From Actinomadura meyerae (GTDB lineage: Bacteria > Actinomycetota > Actinomycetes > Streptosporangiales > Streptosporangiaceae): 64,000 nucleotides of DNA. The notes under the pieces are model-generated. The model ran no database searches. It was given only the letters and a program-made list of their open reading frames with translations, and was not told the DNA's origin. This document shows positions 40,165-49,381 of the stretch, in pieces. The position numbers and the translations under genes were made by a program. Numbering within the stretch: position 1 is the first letter of the stretch; every line of letters starts with the position of its first letter. The DNA lies in contig NZ_FZOR01000020.1 of NCBI RefSeq assembly GCF_900188445.1, positions 1 through 64,000 of the forward strand, in the 5' to 3' direction.

Positions 40165-41640
40165 ATGCGCAGCCGTCTGCGGCGTGCCGCCGCGGGCCTG
40201 GCGGCCCTGCTGCTCTGCTCGCTCGCCCTCACCCCGATCGCGCCGGCCGAGGCCCGGGCCGACCCGTACGGGGACATCGACGCCTTCGTCCGGGACCGGA
40301 TGAAGGCCGCCCGCGTCCCCGGGCTCTCCTACGCCGTCGTCGGCCCCGGCGGCCCGGTCCACCAGCGCTGGTGGGGGACCGACGGCCGCGGCGACCCCGT
40401 CACGGCCGAGACCCCGTTCCTGTGGGGCTCGGTCGCCAAGCCGGTCACCGCCACCGCCGTGATGGCCCTGGTCGAGTCGGGCCGGCTCGGCCTGGACGAC
40501 CGGGTCGCCGAGCACCTGCCCGGCTTCCGGTTCGGCGGCGCGGCGCACGCCTCGAAGGTCACGATCCGCCACCTGCTGACCCAGACCGCCGGCCTGCCCG
40601 CCTCCGCCACCGCGGAGGTCGCCGACTGCCTGGACGCCGGCTGCCCCCGCCCGGCCGGACGCCTCCGCGCCCTCGACGGGGTCGAGCCTCTCGGCCCGCC
40701 CGGCACCGCCTACGCCTACACCAGCGCCAACTACCTGGTCCTGACGGCCGTGGTCGAGGCGGTCACCGGCCGCCGCTACGCCGACTTCCTGCGGGAGGCC
40801 GTGCTCGCCCCGGCGGGCATGGCCGGCACCATCGCCGACGCGGCCTCGGCGCGCGAGCGCCGCCTCGCCCCCGGCCACCAACTGCTGTGGGGCGTACCCG
40901 CCGCGACCGCGGACGGGGTCGACGACTCCGGCGCCGGCTACGGCTACCTGGGCGGCGACCTCGGGGACCTGGCCGCCTTCGCCGCCTTCCAGCTCCGCGG
41001 CGCACCGGGCGTCCTGTCGCCCGCATCGGTGCGGCTCATGCGCCGGGAGGGCACGCTCCAGCCGGCCGGCGCCGGGACGGGCTACGGCCTGGGCTGGCGC
41101 GTCGGGGGCCTGGACGCGCCGCTGGACCGGGCCGTCTGGCACACCGGCGGTACCCCCGGCTTCTCGGCGCTGATGTTCCTGCTGCCGGAGCGGAACCTCG
41201 CCCTGGTCCTCCAGCAGAACATGTACGGGCTCCTCCAGGACGGGGCGGTCATGCACATCGGCTTCGGAGCCGCCCGGATGCTCGCGGGAGGGCGGCCGGG
41301 CCCCGCCCCGTCCGCCGCGCCGTACTACCTGGCCGCCGGCGCGACCACGGCGCTGGCCGCCGCGCTCGTCCTCGCCGCCGGACGCGCGGCATGGCTCCTG
41401 CGCCGCCCCGCGTCCACCGCCACCGGACCGCGCGCCGCCGCCGCGACGGCCGCCTGGATCCTGGCGGGCGCGCTGCCGTGGATCGCCGCGGTCCCGCTCA
41501 TGCGGATGGGCCTGCGCCAGGTCTGGACATGGGTCCCGGACGCGACGGCCGCCCTCGGCGCCGCCGCCACCGCCGGCGCCGCCACCGCCGCGCTGCGCCT
41601 CGCCCTCGCCCTGCGATCGAGAAGGCGCCGGACCGGCTGA
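40165..41640 (+). CDS. Secreted/membrane-anchored class C beta-lactamase-like serine hydrolase
   Basis: A protein of 491 residues. A signal peptide (RRAAAGLAALLLCSLALTP, cut after ARA near 32) is followed by a serine beta-lactamase-like domain: S-x-x-K in GSVAKPVTATAV near 89, the Y-x-N in YAYTSANYLVL near 186 and HTGGTPGFSAL near 326. The last 110 residues hold three or four membrane helices (about 388-408, 428-448 and 455-478). The group includes D-aminopeptidases, esterases and penicillin-binding relatives; no drug-resistance claim is made. A TetR repressor is encoded divergently. Confidence 0.86.
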   Translation: MRSRLRRAAAGLAALLLCSLALTPIAPAEARADPYGDIDAFVRDRMKAARVPGLSYAVVGPGGPVHQRWWGTDGRGDPVTAETPFLWGSVAKPVTATAVMALVESGRLGLDDRVAEHLPGFRFGGAAHASKVTIRHLLTQTAGLPASATAEVADCLDAGCPRPAGRLRALDGVEPLGPPGTAYAYTSANYLVLTAVVEAVTGRRYADFLREAVLAPAGMAGTIADAASARERRLAPGHQLLWGVPAATADGVDDSGAGYGYLGGDLGDLAAFAAFQLRGAPGVLSPASVRLMRREGTLQPAGAGTGYGLGWRVGGLDAPLDRAVWHTGGTPGFSALMFLLPERNLALVLQQNMYGLLQDGAVMHIGFGAARMLAGGRPGPAPSAAPYYLAAGATTALAAALVLAAGRAAWLLRRPASTATGPRAAAATAAWILAGALPWIAAVPLMRMGLRQVWTWVPDATAALGAAATAGAATAALRLALALRSRRRRTG

Positions 41641-41726
41641 CCCGCTCAAGGGGGCGAGGCGTCCTGGGCGGTGATCCAGGCGGCGTTCCGGGCGCTGGAG
41701 GAGTCGTCGTAGCCCCTCCGGCGCGG

Positions 41727-42899
41727 TCACCGCCGAGCGTCTTCTGCCGGATTCCACGATTCGGCAGGCGGGCTTGTGACGGCTTTTCTGTGCAGGATCA
41801 GAAGCGCCGTGTCGTCCGCCAATCTGCCGCGCGTGTACTCCTGCAACTCGTTGCGGACGGTCGGGGCGATGTCCTCCGGGGGGACGTCCTTCCACGACCT
41901 CACGCGCTGTTCCAGCGGGTAGAAGGAGCCGGCCGGGTTCCGGGCCTCGGTGACGCCGTCGGTGCACAGCAGCAGCGTGGAGCCGTACGGGAAGTCGAAC
42001 CACTTGACGGGGCGCGGCTCGGAAGTGAGGGAGGCCAGCCCGAGCGGGACGGACGCTTCGCCGAGCGGTACCCGGCCGGTGCGGTCCCCGTCGATGAGGT
42101 AGGGCGGGATGTGGCCGCAGTTGATGGCCTGCGCCTTGCTGCCCGAGCTGACGCAGAGGACGAACGCGGTGACGAAGCGCTCCTCCTCGCCCGTCTGGAC
42201 GGCGAAGGCGTTGTGCCGCAGCACCGACTTCTCCAGCGCGTCGACGACGCCGTTCAGGGTGGGCTCGGCCAGCGCCGCCTCCCGGAACGAGCTGAGCACC
42301 GAGAACGCCGTGCTGATCGCGGGCAGCCCCTTGCCCTGGACGTCGGCGATGAACGCCCGGCTGCCGTACGGCGTGGCCACGACCTCGTAGACGTCGCCGC
42401 CGACCAGGCTGTCCTCCTCGACCGGCTCGTACAGGCCGTGGGCGGTCAGCTCGGCGGTGTCGAGGGGGAACGGGCGCAGGATCTGGCGCTGCAGGGCCGC
42501 CGCGGCGGAGCGCAGCCGGGTGATCTCCCCTTCCCGGCGGACGCGCCGCATCGTCTGGAGCACGCTGAGGCCGTTCAGCGCGATGGCGAAGAGCATGACG
42601 CTCGCGTTCGCCGCCGGGGTGCCGAGCGGGCTGCGGATGAGGGAGCCGGCGATGACCAGGGTCGCCCACGCGGACGCGACCGCGGTCTGCCGGACCGTCC
42701 CCCGCCCGGAGATCAGCGTCGGCAGGAAGACCAGGAAGGGGGCGAGGCCGGTCTCCCGGCTGAGCACGACGCCGGTGATCGCGAGGACGGCCGTGATGCC
42801 CACGAGCCAGGACAGCACGACCGTCCAGCTGAGCGGGGCGGCGCGCCCGCTCCGCCTCGGGGCGGCGGCCGGGCCGCCCGGATCGTTCGAGACGCGCAC
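41727..42899 (-). CDS. Membrane PP2C (SpoIIE-type) phosphatase
   Basis: A protein of 390 residues. After a short disordered lead there are three or four membrane helices (about 25-125) and a coiled-coil-like RRVRREGEITRLRSAAAALQ linker, then the phosphatase domain: EEDSLVGGDVYEVVATPYG near 160, FIADVQGKGLPA near 185, CTDGVTEARNP near 315 and RLADDTALLIL near 360. All metal-binding Asp residues are kept. This layout is common in actinomycete phosphatases acting on anti-sigma factor antagonists. It sits tail to tail with the serine hydrolase gene and has no obvious partner nearby. Confidence 0.86.
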   Translation of the reverse strand: MRVSNDPGGPAAAPRRSGRAAPLSWTVVLSWLVGITAVLAITGVVLSRETGLAPFLVFLPTLISGRGTVRQTAVASAWATLVIAGSLIRSPLGTPAANASVMLFAIALNGLSVLQTMRRVRREGEITRLRSAAAALQRQILRPFPLDTAELTAHGLYEPVEEDSLVGGDVYEVVATPYGSRAFIADVQGKGLPAISTAFSVLSSFREAALAEPTLNGVVDALEKSVLRHNAFAVQTGEEERFVTAFVLCVSSGSKAQAINCGHIPPYLIDGDRTGRVPLGEASVPLGLASLTSEPRPVKWFDFPYGSTLLLCTDGVTEARNPAGSFYPLEQRVRSWKDVPPEDIAPTVRNELQEYTRGRLADDTALLILHRKAVTSPPAESWNPAEDARR

Positions 42900-42972
42900 C
42901 CTTCGCTCCCGCCGGAACCGTCAGTCTGTGATCATTAGACCACGGTCCGTGACGGATGCGCCCCGCGCCGCG

Positions 42973-44457
42973 TCAGAACGGGTACTGCGGCGGCTCGCCC
43001 CGCATGGTGATCCAGCGGGTCTCGGTGAACGCCTCGATGTTCGCCGCGGCGCCGCCGAAGCGGGAGCCGGTGCCGGATGCCCGCACGCCGCCGAACGGGG
43101 CGTTGGCCTCGTCGTTGACGGTCTGGTCGTTGATGTGGACGATCCCCGTCGGGATCTGCTCGGCGACGGACAGGCCGCGCATCACGTCCCGGGTCACGAT
43201 GCCGAGCGAGAGGCCGTACTCGCTCGCGGCGGCCAGCTCCGCCGCCTCCGCCGCCGACGACACGCGGGTGACCGGGGCGATCGGGCCGAAGACCTCGTCG
43301 GCGAACGCGGGCGCGGTCAGCGGGATGTCGGCCAGCACCGTCGGCCGGTAGAACAGCTCCTCGTAGGTGCCGCCGGCGGCGAGCTTCGCGCCCTGCTCGA
43401 CGCTCGCGGTGACCATGCCGTGGATCTTGTCGCGCTGGCCGGCGTCGATCACCGGGCCGAGCGCGACCTCGCCGCCCGCCGGGTCGCCGACCGGGAGCGC
43501 GCCCGCCTTGGCGGCGAGGCGCTCCACGAAGTCGTCGTAGAGCCGGTCGGCGACCAGGTGGCGGCCGGTGGTCATGCAGATCTGGCCCTGGTGGAAGAAC
43601 GAGCCCCAGGTGGCGAGGTTCACCGCCGCGTCGACGTCGGCGTCGTCCAGCACGAGCAGCGCGGAGTTGCCGCCGAGCTCCAGGTGGGCGCGCTTGAGGT
43701 GGCGCCCGGCCAGCTCGCCGATGCGGCGGCCGACCGGGGTGGAGCCGGTGAAGGAGATGACCCGCACGTGCGGGTCGGTGATCAGCGCCTCGCCGGTGTC
43801 CGCGCCGCCGGGCAGCATCTGCAGCACGCCCGGCGGCAGCCCCGCCTCCTCGAACACCCGCGCCATCAGGGTGCCGCCGGTGACGGCGGTGCGCGGGTCG
43901 GGCTTGAGCAGGACGGCGTTGCCGAGCGCGAGCGCCGGCGCGACCGAGCGGATGCCGAGGATGATCGGCACGTTGAACGGCGAGATCACCGCGACCACGC
44001 CGGCCGGCATGCGGCGCGCCATGGACAGCCGCGGCTCCTCCGACGGCAGCACCTCGCCGATCGCGCGGGACGGCAGCCCCGCCGCCTCGTAGCACTCCTC
44101 CGCCGCGACGTGCAGGGCGAACCCGGCCATGCCGGGGACCGCGCCGACCTCCCGGACGTTCCAGCCGCTGATCTCCTCGGCGTGCCGCTGCCACAGGTCG
44201 CCCGCCCGGCGCAGCACGGCGGCGCGGGCGGTGTGCGGCAGCGCGGCCCACTCCCGCTGCGCCGCGGCGGCGCTCGCGGCGGCCTCGGCGACGTCCGCGG
44301 GGGAGGCCAGCCCCATCCGGCCGATCTCGGCGCCGGTCGCGGGCTCGACCACGGCGTAGTCGCCGCCGTGCGCCGCCGTCCACGCACCGTCCTTGAAGAT
44401 CTTTCCCTGCCAGTCGACGCTGTCGAGCAGTCCCACGGGTCTCGTCCCTTCGTCCAT
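42973..44457 (-). CDS. Aldehyde dehydrogenase, benzaldehyde-dehydrogenase type
   Basis: A protein of 494 residues of the NAD(P)-dependent aldehyde dehydrogenase family. The NAD-binding stretch SPFNVPIILGIRSVAPALALGN is near 160, the general-base Glu in HLELGGNSALLV near 258, the catalytic Cys in QGQICMTTGRH near 295 and the closing NDQTVNDEANAPFGGVRASG near 445. The NDQTVNDE and FHQGQICM wording is typical of bacterial benzaldehyde, vanillin or salicylaldehyde dehydrogenases, which turn aromatic aldehydes into acids. It shares a candidate IclR site with a second aldehyde dehydrogenase on the far side of the IclR gene. Confidence 0.88.
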   Translation of the reverse strand: MDEGTRPVGLLDSVDWQGKIFKDGAWTAAHGGDYAVVEPATGAEIGRMGLASPADVAEAAASAAAAQREWAALPHTARAAVLRRAGDLWQRHAEEISGWNVREVGAVPGMAGFALHVAAEECYEAAGLPSRAIGEVLPSEEPRLSMARRMPAGVVAVISPFNVPIILGIRSVAPALALGNAVLLKPDPRTAVTGGTLMARVFEEAGLPPGVLQMLPGGADTGEALITDPHVRVISFTGSTPVGRRIGELAGRHLKRAHLELGGNSALLVLDDADVDAAVNLATWGSFFHQGQICMTTGRHLVADRLYDDFVERLAAKAGALPVGDPAGGEVALGPVIDAGQRDKIHGMVTASVEQGAKLAAGGTYEELFYRPTVLADIPLTAPAFADEVFGPIAPVTRVSSAAEAAELAAASEYGLSLGIVTRDVMRGLSVAEQIPTGIVHINDQTVNDEANAPFGGVRASGTGSRFGGAAANIEAFTETRWITMRGEPPQYPF

Positions 44458-44620
44458 CGTCCGTGCGCGAGAGGTGCGTGCGCGGGTGGTCCATGGGGGT
44501 ACGGGCTTGCGTACCCACCGCGGCGGCCGCCGCCGCGGGCGGCGCGGCGGCGGGGCCGCGGCCGGGGCGGCGGAAAGTTGACGCGACCGTACGGGCCACC
44601 GACCTGCGGGGCAACAGCGT

Positions 44621-44637
44621 GTTCCGAAGGTTCGAAC
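44621..44637. promoter_or_regulatory. GTTCC-N5-TTCGAAC site upstream of the benzaldehyde-type dehydrogenase
   Basis: GTTCCGAAGGTTCGAAC matches GTTCCAGATATTCGAAC at 45515-45531 in both arms and spacing. It lies 164 bp before the dehydrogenase start and 10 bp past the IclR stop. A partial copy overlaps the IclR stop at 44642-44657. Confidence 0.5.
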
Positions 44638-44646
44638 CCGAGTTTG

Positions 44647-45492
44647 CTATCTGGAACGCGGCTCCGCCGCGGGCCGGTGGCCTAGCCGCCGGGAGATCTC
44701 GGCGGCGGTGCGCCGCAGCGGCGGCTCGACCCGTCCGGCGAGGGCCTCGACCGACGCGGGCGCGACCGTCAGGTGGACGGCCACGTTGACCGCGGCGACG
44801 ACCGTGCCCGACCGGTCGCGGACCGGTGCCGCGAACGAGCGCAGGCCCGGCGCGAGCTCCTCGTCGTTGACCGCCACGCCGCTCTGCCGCACCCGGGCGA
44901 GCGCGGCGGTGAGCTGCTCCCGGTTGGTGATCGTCTTCGGGCCCCGGCGCGCCATCTCGGTGCGGTCGAGGAGCTGGCGCAGCTCCGCGGCGTCCTTGTG
45001 GGCCAGCAGCACCTTGCCCATCGAGGTGCAGTACGCCGGCAGCCGCGACCCGACGTGCAGGTTGAGGTCCATGGCGAGCGCGCTGCGCCGCCCGCTGCGC
45101 CGCCGGTCGACGTAGACGACGTCGGGGCCGTCGCTCAGCCCGAGGCTGGCGGTGTAGCCGGTCTCGTCGGCCAGCGCCTGCAGCGGCGGGCCGGCGACGC
45201 TCGTCAGTTCCATGGAGTCGATCGCCGCGAACCCGAGGTCCACGGCGCGCGGCCCGAGGGAGTACTTCCTGGTCTCCGGGTCCTGCTGGAGGTACCCGAG
45301 CTTGGTCAGGGTGGCCACGTACCGATGGGTCGTGCTCTTGGTCAGCCCGGCGGACCGCGCCAGGTCGGCGACGCCCAGCACCGAGTGGCCGCCGGTGAAG
45401 GAGGACAGGACGCGCAGCCCGCGCTCCAGCGACGCGGAGAAGGTCGGGTCGGCGGCCGTGCGTGCGCGCCTGCGGGAGGAGTCATCGGTCAC
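44647..45492 (-). CDS. IclR-family regulator
   Basis: A protein of 281 residues from GTG 45492; the open frame runs further back but into the promoter region. The winged HTH (SLERGLRVLSSFTGGHSVLGVADLARSAGLTKSTTHRYVATL) is at about 18-60, and the GAF-like effector domain follows (GYTASLGLSDGPDVVYVDRR, then LPAYCTSMGKVLLA near 155 and AVNDEELAPGLRSFAAPVRD near 210). IclR proteins often control aromatic acid pathways. It is divergent from one aldehyde dehydrogenase and followed by another; both carry the same candidate site. Confidence 0.88.
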   Translation of the reverse strand: MTDDSSRRRARTAADPTFSASLERGLRVLSSFTGGHSVLGVADLARSAGLTKSTTHRYVATLTKLGYLQQDPETRKYSLGPRAVDLGFAAIDSMELTSVAGPPLQALADETGYTASLGLSDGPDVVYVDRRRSGRRSALAMDLNLHVGSRLPAYCTSMGKVLLAHKDAAELRQLLDRTEMARRGPKTITNREQLTAALARVRQSGVAVNDEELAPGLRSFAAPVRDRSGTVVAAVNVAVHLTVAPASVEALAGRVEPPLRRTAAEISRRLGHRPAAEPRSR

Positions 45493-45514
45493 GCGGTCAG
45501 AATACGGTCCGCCA

Positions 45515-45531
45515 GTTCCAGATATTCGAAC
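45515..45531. promoter_or_regulatory. GTTCC-N5-TTCGAAC site in the IclR/aldehyde dehydrogenase promoter region
   Basis: GTTCCAGATATTCGAAC, 23 bp before the IclR start and 77 bp before the divergent dehydrogenase start. The partner copy is at 44621-44637. Confidence 0.55.
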
Positions 45532-45607
45532 GTTTTTGACCGTCGCGGTGGGGGTGGCAGTCTTCTGGGGCCGGTGCCGACGACGCGAGCGAGGAGAACC
45601 GACCCCC

Positions 45608-47098
45608 ATGTCCGGAGCGGAGCCGAGCGGGACCGGCCGGCGCAGGTCGCGCATCGGGCACTTCATCGGCGGCGCGTGGACGGAGCCGGTGTCCGGGCGC
45701 TCCTACCTGAACCGCTCCCCGTGGTCGGGCGAGGCGATCAGCGAGGTCGCCGCCGGCGACGCCGAGGACGCCGAGCGGGCCGTGGCGGCGGCGCACGCGG
45801 CGTTCGAGGGCTGGGCGCGGACGCCGCCGCACCGGCGGCAGCTGGTCTTCCTGCGCGCGGCCGACGTCCTGGAGCGCCGCGGCGCCGAGGTGCTCGCCGC
45901 GCTGGCCGCCGAGACCGGCTGCGGCGCCGTCTTCGGCGGCGTCCAGCTCGGCTTCGCCGTCCGGCTGCTCCGCCAGGCCGCCCAGCTGGCCTACCGCCCG
46001 GCGGGGGAGCTGCTGCCGTCGGACGTCGAGGGCACCACCGCGATGGCCGTGCGGCGCCCGGTCGGCGTGGTCGCGGCGATCGCGCCGTGGAACGCCTCGC
46101 TCATCCTCGCCGGGCGGGCGGTCGTCGGGCCGCTCGCGCTCGGCAACACCGTGGTGCTCAAGCCGTCGGAGGACGCCCCGTACACCGGCGGCGCGCTGTG
46201 GGCGGAGATCCTGCACGAGGCCGGCCTGCCCGCCGGGGCGCTCAACGTCGTCACCCACGCCCCCGGCGAGGCGGGCGGCATCGGCGACGCGCTGCTCGCC
46301 GCCCCGCTCGTCCGGCGGATCAACTTCACCGGCTCCACCCCGACCGGCCGCCGCCTCGCCGAGAAGGCGGGGCGGCACCTCAAGCGGGCGGTTCTCCAGC
46401 TCAGCGGGCAGAACCCGCTCATCGTCGCGGGCGACGCCGACCTCGGCTACGCCGTGGACGCCGCCGTCTACGGCGCGTTCGTGCACCAGGGCCAGGTCTG
46501 CCTGTGCGCCCGGCGCGTCTACGTCGAGCGCCCGCTGATGGCGGAGTTCGCCGAGCGGTTCGCGGCGCGGGCCGCGGCGCTGCCGGTGGGCGATCCGTCC
46601 GACCCGGCCACCGTCGTGGGCCCGGTGATCAACGAGTGGGCCCTCGCGCTCATCGACCGCCGCGTGCGGGAGGCGGTGGGGCTCGGCGCCCGGGTGCTGG
46701 CCGGCGGCGACCCCCGGCCGCCCTGCTACCCGGCCACGGTGCTCGCCGACGTGCCGGACGAGGCGGAGATCGCGCAGGGCGAGACGTTCGGGCCGGTGGT
46801 GGTGCTGGAGGCGGTCGACTCCGCCGAGGAGGCCGTCGCCCGCGCCAACGCCTCCGACCTCGGGCTCGCGGCGTCGGTCATCACCGGCGACCGCTCGCGC
46901 GGGCTGCGGCTGGCCGGGGCGCTCGACGCGGGCATCGTCCACGTCAACGACCAGCCCGTCAACGACGAGCCGCAGATGCCGTTCGGCGGCGTCAAGGACA
47001 CCGGCTGGGGCCGGTTCGGGCTGGGGTTCGCGGCCGAGGAGTTCTGCGAGCTCCAGTGGATCACCGTCCGCGACCAGGACCGCGAGTTCCCCTTCTGA
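45608..47098 (+). CDS. Aldehyde dehydrogenase family protein with Glu-to-Gln change
   Basis: A protein of 496 residues from ATG 45608. It has the family layout: GHFIGGAWTEPVSG opening, APWNASLILAGRAVVGPLALGN near 160, NFTGSTPTGRRLAEKAG near 238, catalytic Cys in HQGQVCLCARRVY near 297 and NDQPVNDEPQMPFGGVKDTG near 440. The general-base position, normally E in the L-E-L-G-G motif, reads LQLSGQNP near 263: Gln replaces Glu. The enzyme may be slower as a dehydrogenase or work differently. It faces away from the IclR gene and resembles the benzaldehyde-type enzyme at 42973-44457. Confidence 0.85.
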   Translation: MSGAEPSGTGRRRSRIGHFIGGAWTEPVSGRSYLNRSPWSGEAISEVAAGDAEDAERAVAAAHAAFEGWARTPPHRRQLVFLRAADVLERRGAEVLAALAAETGCGAVFGGVQLGFAVRLLRQAAQLAYRPAGELLPSDVEGTTAMAVRRPVGVVAAIAPWNASLILAGRAVVGPLALGNTVVLKPSEDAPYTGGALWAEILHEAGLPAGALNVVTHAPGEAGGIGDALLAAPLVRRINFTGSTPTGRRLAEKAGRHLKRAVLQLSGQNPLIVAGDADLGYAVDAAVYGAFVHQGQVCLCARRVYVERPLMAEFAERFAARAAALPVGDPSDPATVVGPVINEWALALIDRRVREAVGLGARVLAGGDPRPPCYPATVLADVPDEAEIAQGETFGPVVVLEAVDSAEEAVARANASDLGLAASVITGDRSRGLRLAGALDAGIVHVNDQPVNDEPQMPFGGVKDTGWGRFGLGFAAEEFCELQWITVRDQDREFPF

Positions 47099-47134
47099 CC
47101 GCGGCCCCGGCCGCCCGGTCCGGTTCCGGCGGGG

Positions 47135-48388
47135 TCAGACGGGGGTGATCGGCAGCGGCCGGCGCGGCTCGAAGGCGAAGCCGGCGCCGGTGCTGAACCG
47201 GACGACGGCGACCTCCCCGGCCTCGGGGGCGGGCTCGTCGCGGCGGACGACGGCCGCCCGCCATCCCGGGCCGTCCTCGGTGACCTCGACGTCGAGGTGC
47301 GGGTCGACGGCGCGCACGACGGCCCGCAGCGCGTCCGTCCAGCCGGGGCCGCAGAGCGAGATCCAGGCGCCGTCCTCGTGGGCGGGGGAGGGGCGGACGG
47401 CGACCGCCGTCCCGTCCACGGCGGCGTCGACGTAGGCGGCGGGGTTGAGGAGCGGGTGCAGGGCGAGGACGCGGGCGGCGCCCTGCTCGTCGCCCGGCAG
47501 GTCCAGGGCGCGGGCGAGCCGCTCGGCCGCGATGCCGGCGATGCCCACGAGCTGCTTGCGCCGGATCCGCAGCAGCGCGGCGCCGTCGGCGGCCCGCTCG
47601 GCGACGGCGAGCGCGAACGCGCGGTCGAGCAGGTGCATCTGCAGGCACACCTCGTCGGCGATCCGGGCCAGCGCGGAGTGGGAGAAGGCGGCGAAGTCCA
47701 GGTCGGACAGCAGCGGGCCGGAGTAGTCGGCGAGGCCGTCGCCGGAGGAGTCGATCGGCGCGAGTTCGAGGGTCGCGGCGCGGGACCGCTCGTTCTCGGC
47801 CAGCAGCGGGATGCCCCGCGCCTCCGGGTGCGACTCGTCGATGGTGACCGTCCACGCGCAGTGCGGGTGCCGGCCGGCGGGCCGGCGCGGCGGCCGGTGG
47901 ATCGGCCTCACCCGCGCCTTGGGGTTGGTGGCGACGGCGGTCGCGTCGAAGGTCGGGTCCTCGATGTCGTGGCACATGGAGCGGACGTAGTCCTCGCCCA
48001 TGGGTTCGACGTCCATGAGCGCGCCGCAGTGGTCGAGGTGGAACTCCCCGTGCCAGCGGTCGTGGACCGTGTAGCGGAAGTCCATGAACTGCGGGGGAGC
48101 GCCGATGTCGAGCTGGAGCCCCTTGAAGATGGTCGGCACGTCGCCCTTGCCGGGGACCTCGGGGGCGTAGCCGAGCGCCCGCTGCATCCGGCGCGTGTAG
48201 ATCGGGCTGGAGGCCGCCCACTCCTCGATCGCGATCCGCGCCATCTCCTCCCGCCCGAACGCGGAGATGCACCAGGCCATCCCGGAGCGGTCGATGAGCT
48301 GCCCGATCAGCAGCAGCTCGGGGACGGCGGCCGCGAGCCGCTCCCGGGACAGGGCGGCGTAGCGGCTCGGCGGGGGCGCTTCGGTCAT
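47135..48388 (-). CDS. Conserved protein of unknown function in steroid-type gene group
   Basis: A protein of 417 residues with no signal peptide. I do not recognise the family with confidence. The middle has strong conserved-looking motifs rich in metal-type ligands: WHGEFHLDHCGALMDVEPMG near 113-133, RSMCHDIEDPTFDATAV near 138-155 and RVRPIHRPPR near 160. The later half is helical, with ADEVCLQMHLLDRAFALAV near 245 and a C-terminal alpha/beta region. It is followed by nothing on this strand and lies 26 bp after the LLM oxidoreductase gene, so the two are probably co-transcribed under the KstR-like site. Confidence 0.7.
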   Translation of the reverse strand: MTEAPPPSRYAALSRERLAAAVPELLLIGQLIDRSGMAWCISAFGREEMARIAIEEWAASSPIYTRRMQRALGYAPEVPGKGDVPTIFKGLQLDIGAPPQFMDFRYTVHDRWHGEFHLDHCGALMDVEPMGEDYVRSMCHDIEDPTFDATAVATNPKARVRPIHRPPRRPAGRHPHCAWTVTIDESHPEARGIPLLAENERSRAATLELAPIDSSGDGLADYSGPLLSDLDFAAFSHSALARIADEVCLQMHLLDRAFALAVAERAADGAALLRIRRKQLVGIAGIAAERLARALDLPGDEQGAARVLALHPLLNPAAYVDAAVDGTAVAVRPSPAHEDGAWISLCGPGWTDALRAVVRAVDPHLDVEVTEDGPGWRAAVVRRDEPAPEAGEVAVVRFSTGAGFAFEPRRPLPITPV

Positions 48389-48414
48389 CGGCCGGTCTCC
48401 TCGTGGGGTCGGGT

Positions 48415-49260
48415 TCAGGCCAGGCCGAGCCGGGCGGCGGTCTTGTCGAGGTAGGCGAGCACGGCGTCCTCGTCCGCGTCCGGCACGCCCCAGATCAGCT
48501 CGGCGGCGCCGGCGGCCTCCCACTCGGCGAGGTCGGCGGGGGTGGGCTTGGCGGCGACCAGGATCCGCACGTCGGGCTCGCCGTCGCGGCCCGCCTCCGT
48601 CCACTCCTCGCGCAGCAGCGCGATCCGCGCGGCGATGTCCGTCTCGATCGGGGTGGTCATCCAGCCGTCGGCGTGGCGGGCGATCCACTTCATGGTCTTG
48701 GGCCCGCCGCCCGCACCGATGATCACCGGGATGCGGCCCTGCGGGGGCTTGGGGTAGGCCCAGCTCGGGCCGAACGACACGAACTCGCCGTCGTAGGACG
48801 CCTCCTCCTGCGTCCACAGGGTCCGCATCGCCTCCAGGTACTCCCGCAGGACGGTGCGGCGCCTGGCGGCGGGGACGTGGTGGTCGGCCAGCTCGTCGGT
48901 GTTCCAGCCGAACCCGGCGCCGACCGTCACGCGCCCGCCGGACAGGTGGTCCAGGGTGGCGAGCGTCTTGGCGAGGGTGATCGGGTCGGACTCCACCGGC
49001 AGCGCGACCGCGGTGGCGAGGCCGATCCGGGAGGTCACCGCGGCGGCGGTCGCCAGCGACACCCACGGGTCGAGGGTGCGCGTGTAGCGGTCGTCGGGCA
49101 GGTCCTCGCCGCCGGTGGGGTGGAGCGCGTCGCGGTGCACCGGCATGTGGGTGTGCTCGGGCACGTAGAAGGTGTCGAAGCCGCGCTCTTCGGCGGCCTC
49201 GGCCAGGGCCGCCGGGGTGATGCCGCGGTCGGAGGTGAAGAGCACGATGCCGTTGCGCAT
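48415..49260 (-). CDS. F420-dependent LLM-class oxidoreductase (TIGR03619-like)
   Basis: A protein of 281 residues: RGITPAALAEAAEERGFDTF, YVPEHTHMPVHRDALHP near 32, IGLATAVALPVESDPITLAKT near 78, LSGGRVTVGAGFGWNTDEL near 105 and PVIIGAGGGPKTMKWIARHADGW near 178. This is the TIGR03619 type of luciferase-like F420 enzyme, frequent in mycobacterial lipid and steroid regulons. Its start lies 10 bp from a KstR-like palindrome. It is divergent from the reductase gene at 49429. Confidence 0.87.
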   Translation of the reverse strand: MRNGIVLFTSDRGITPAALAEAAEERGFDTFYVPEHTHMPVHRDALHPTGGEDLPDDRYTRTLDPWVSLATAAAVTSRIGLATAVALPVESDPITLAKTLATLDHLSGGRVTVGAGFGWNTDELADHHVPAARRRTVLREYLEAMRTLWTQEEASYDGEFVSFGPSWAYPKPPQGRIPVIIGAGGGPKTMKWIARHADGWMTTPIETDIAARIALLREEWTEAGRDGEPDVRILVAAKPTPADLAEWEAAGAAELIWGVPDADEDAVLAYLDKTAARLGLA

Positions 49261-49270
49261 GGCGCCATAC

Positions 49271-49284
49271 TAGAACCTGTTCTA
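49271..49284. promoter_or_regulatory. KstR-like operator in the LLM/reductase divergent promoter
   Basis: TAGAACCTGTTCTA fits TnnAACnnGTTnnA and differs from the 24925 site by one base. It lies 10 bp before the LLM gene. Confidence 0.65.
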
Positions 49285-49303
49285 CCGATTCTGGAATAGT
49301 GCC

Positions 49304-49317
49304 TGGACGGCTGTCCA
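49304..49317. promoter_or_regulatory. TGGACGGCTGTCCA palindrome
   Basis: One-base variant of the 24960 palindrome, 33 bp after the start of the KstR-like site, nearly the same spacing as at 24.9 kb (35 bp). Confidence 0.55.
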
Positions 49318-49381
49318 GTCGAGTTCGGCGCAGTCGGGTACCGTCCGGCGCCATTGCGGCGGCGACCGGCCCGCCGTAAGG

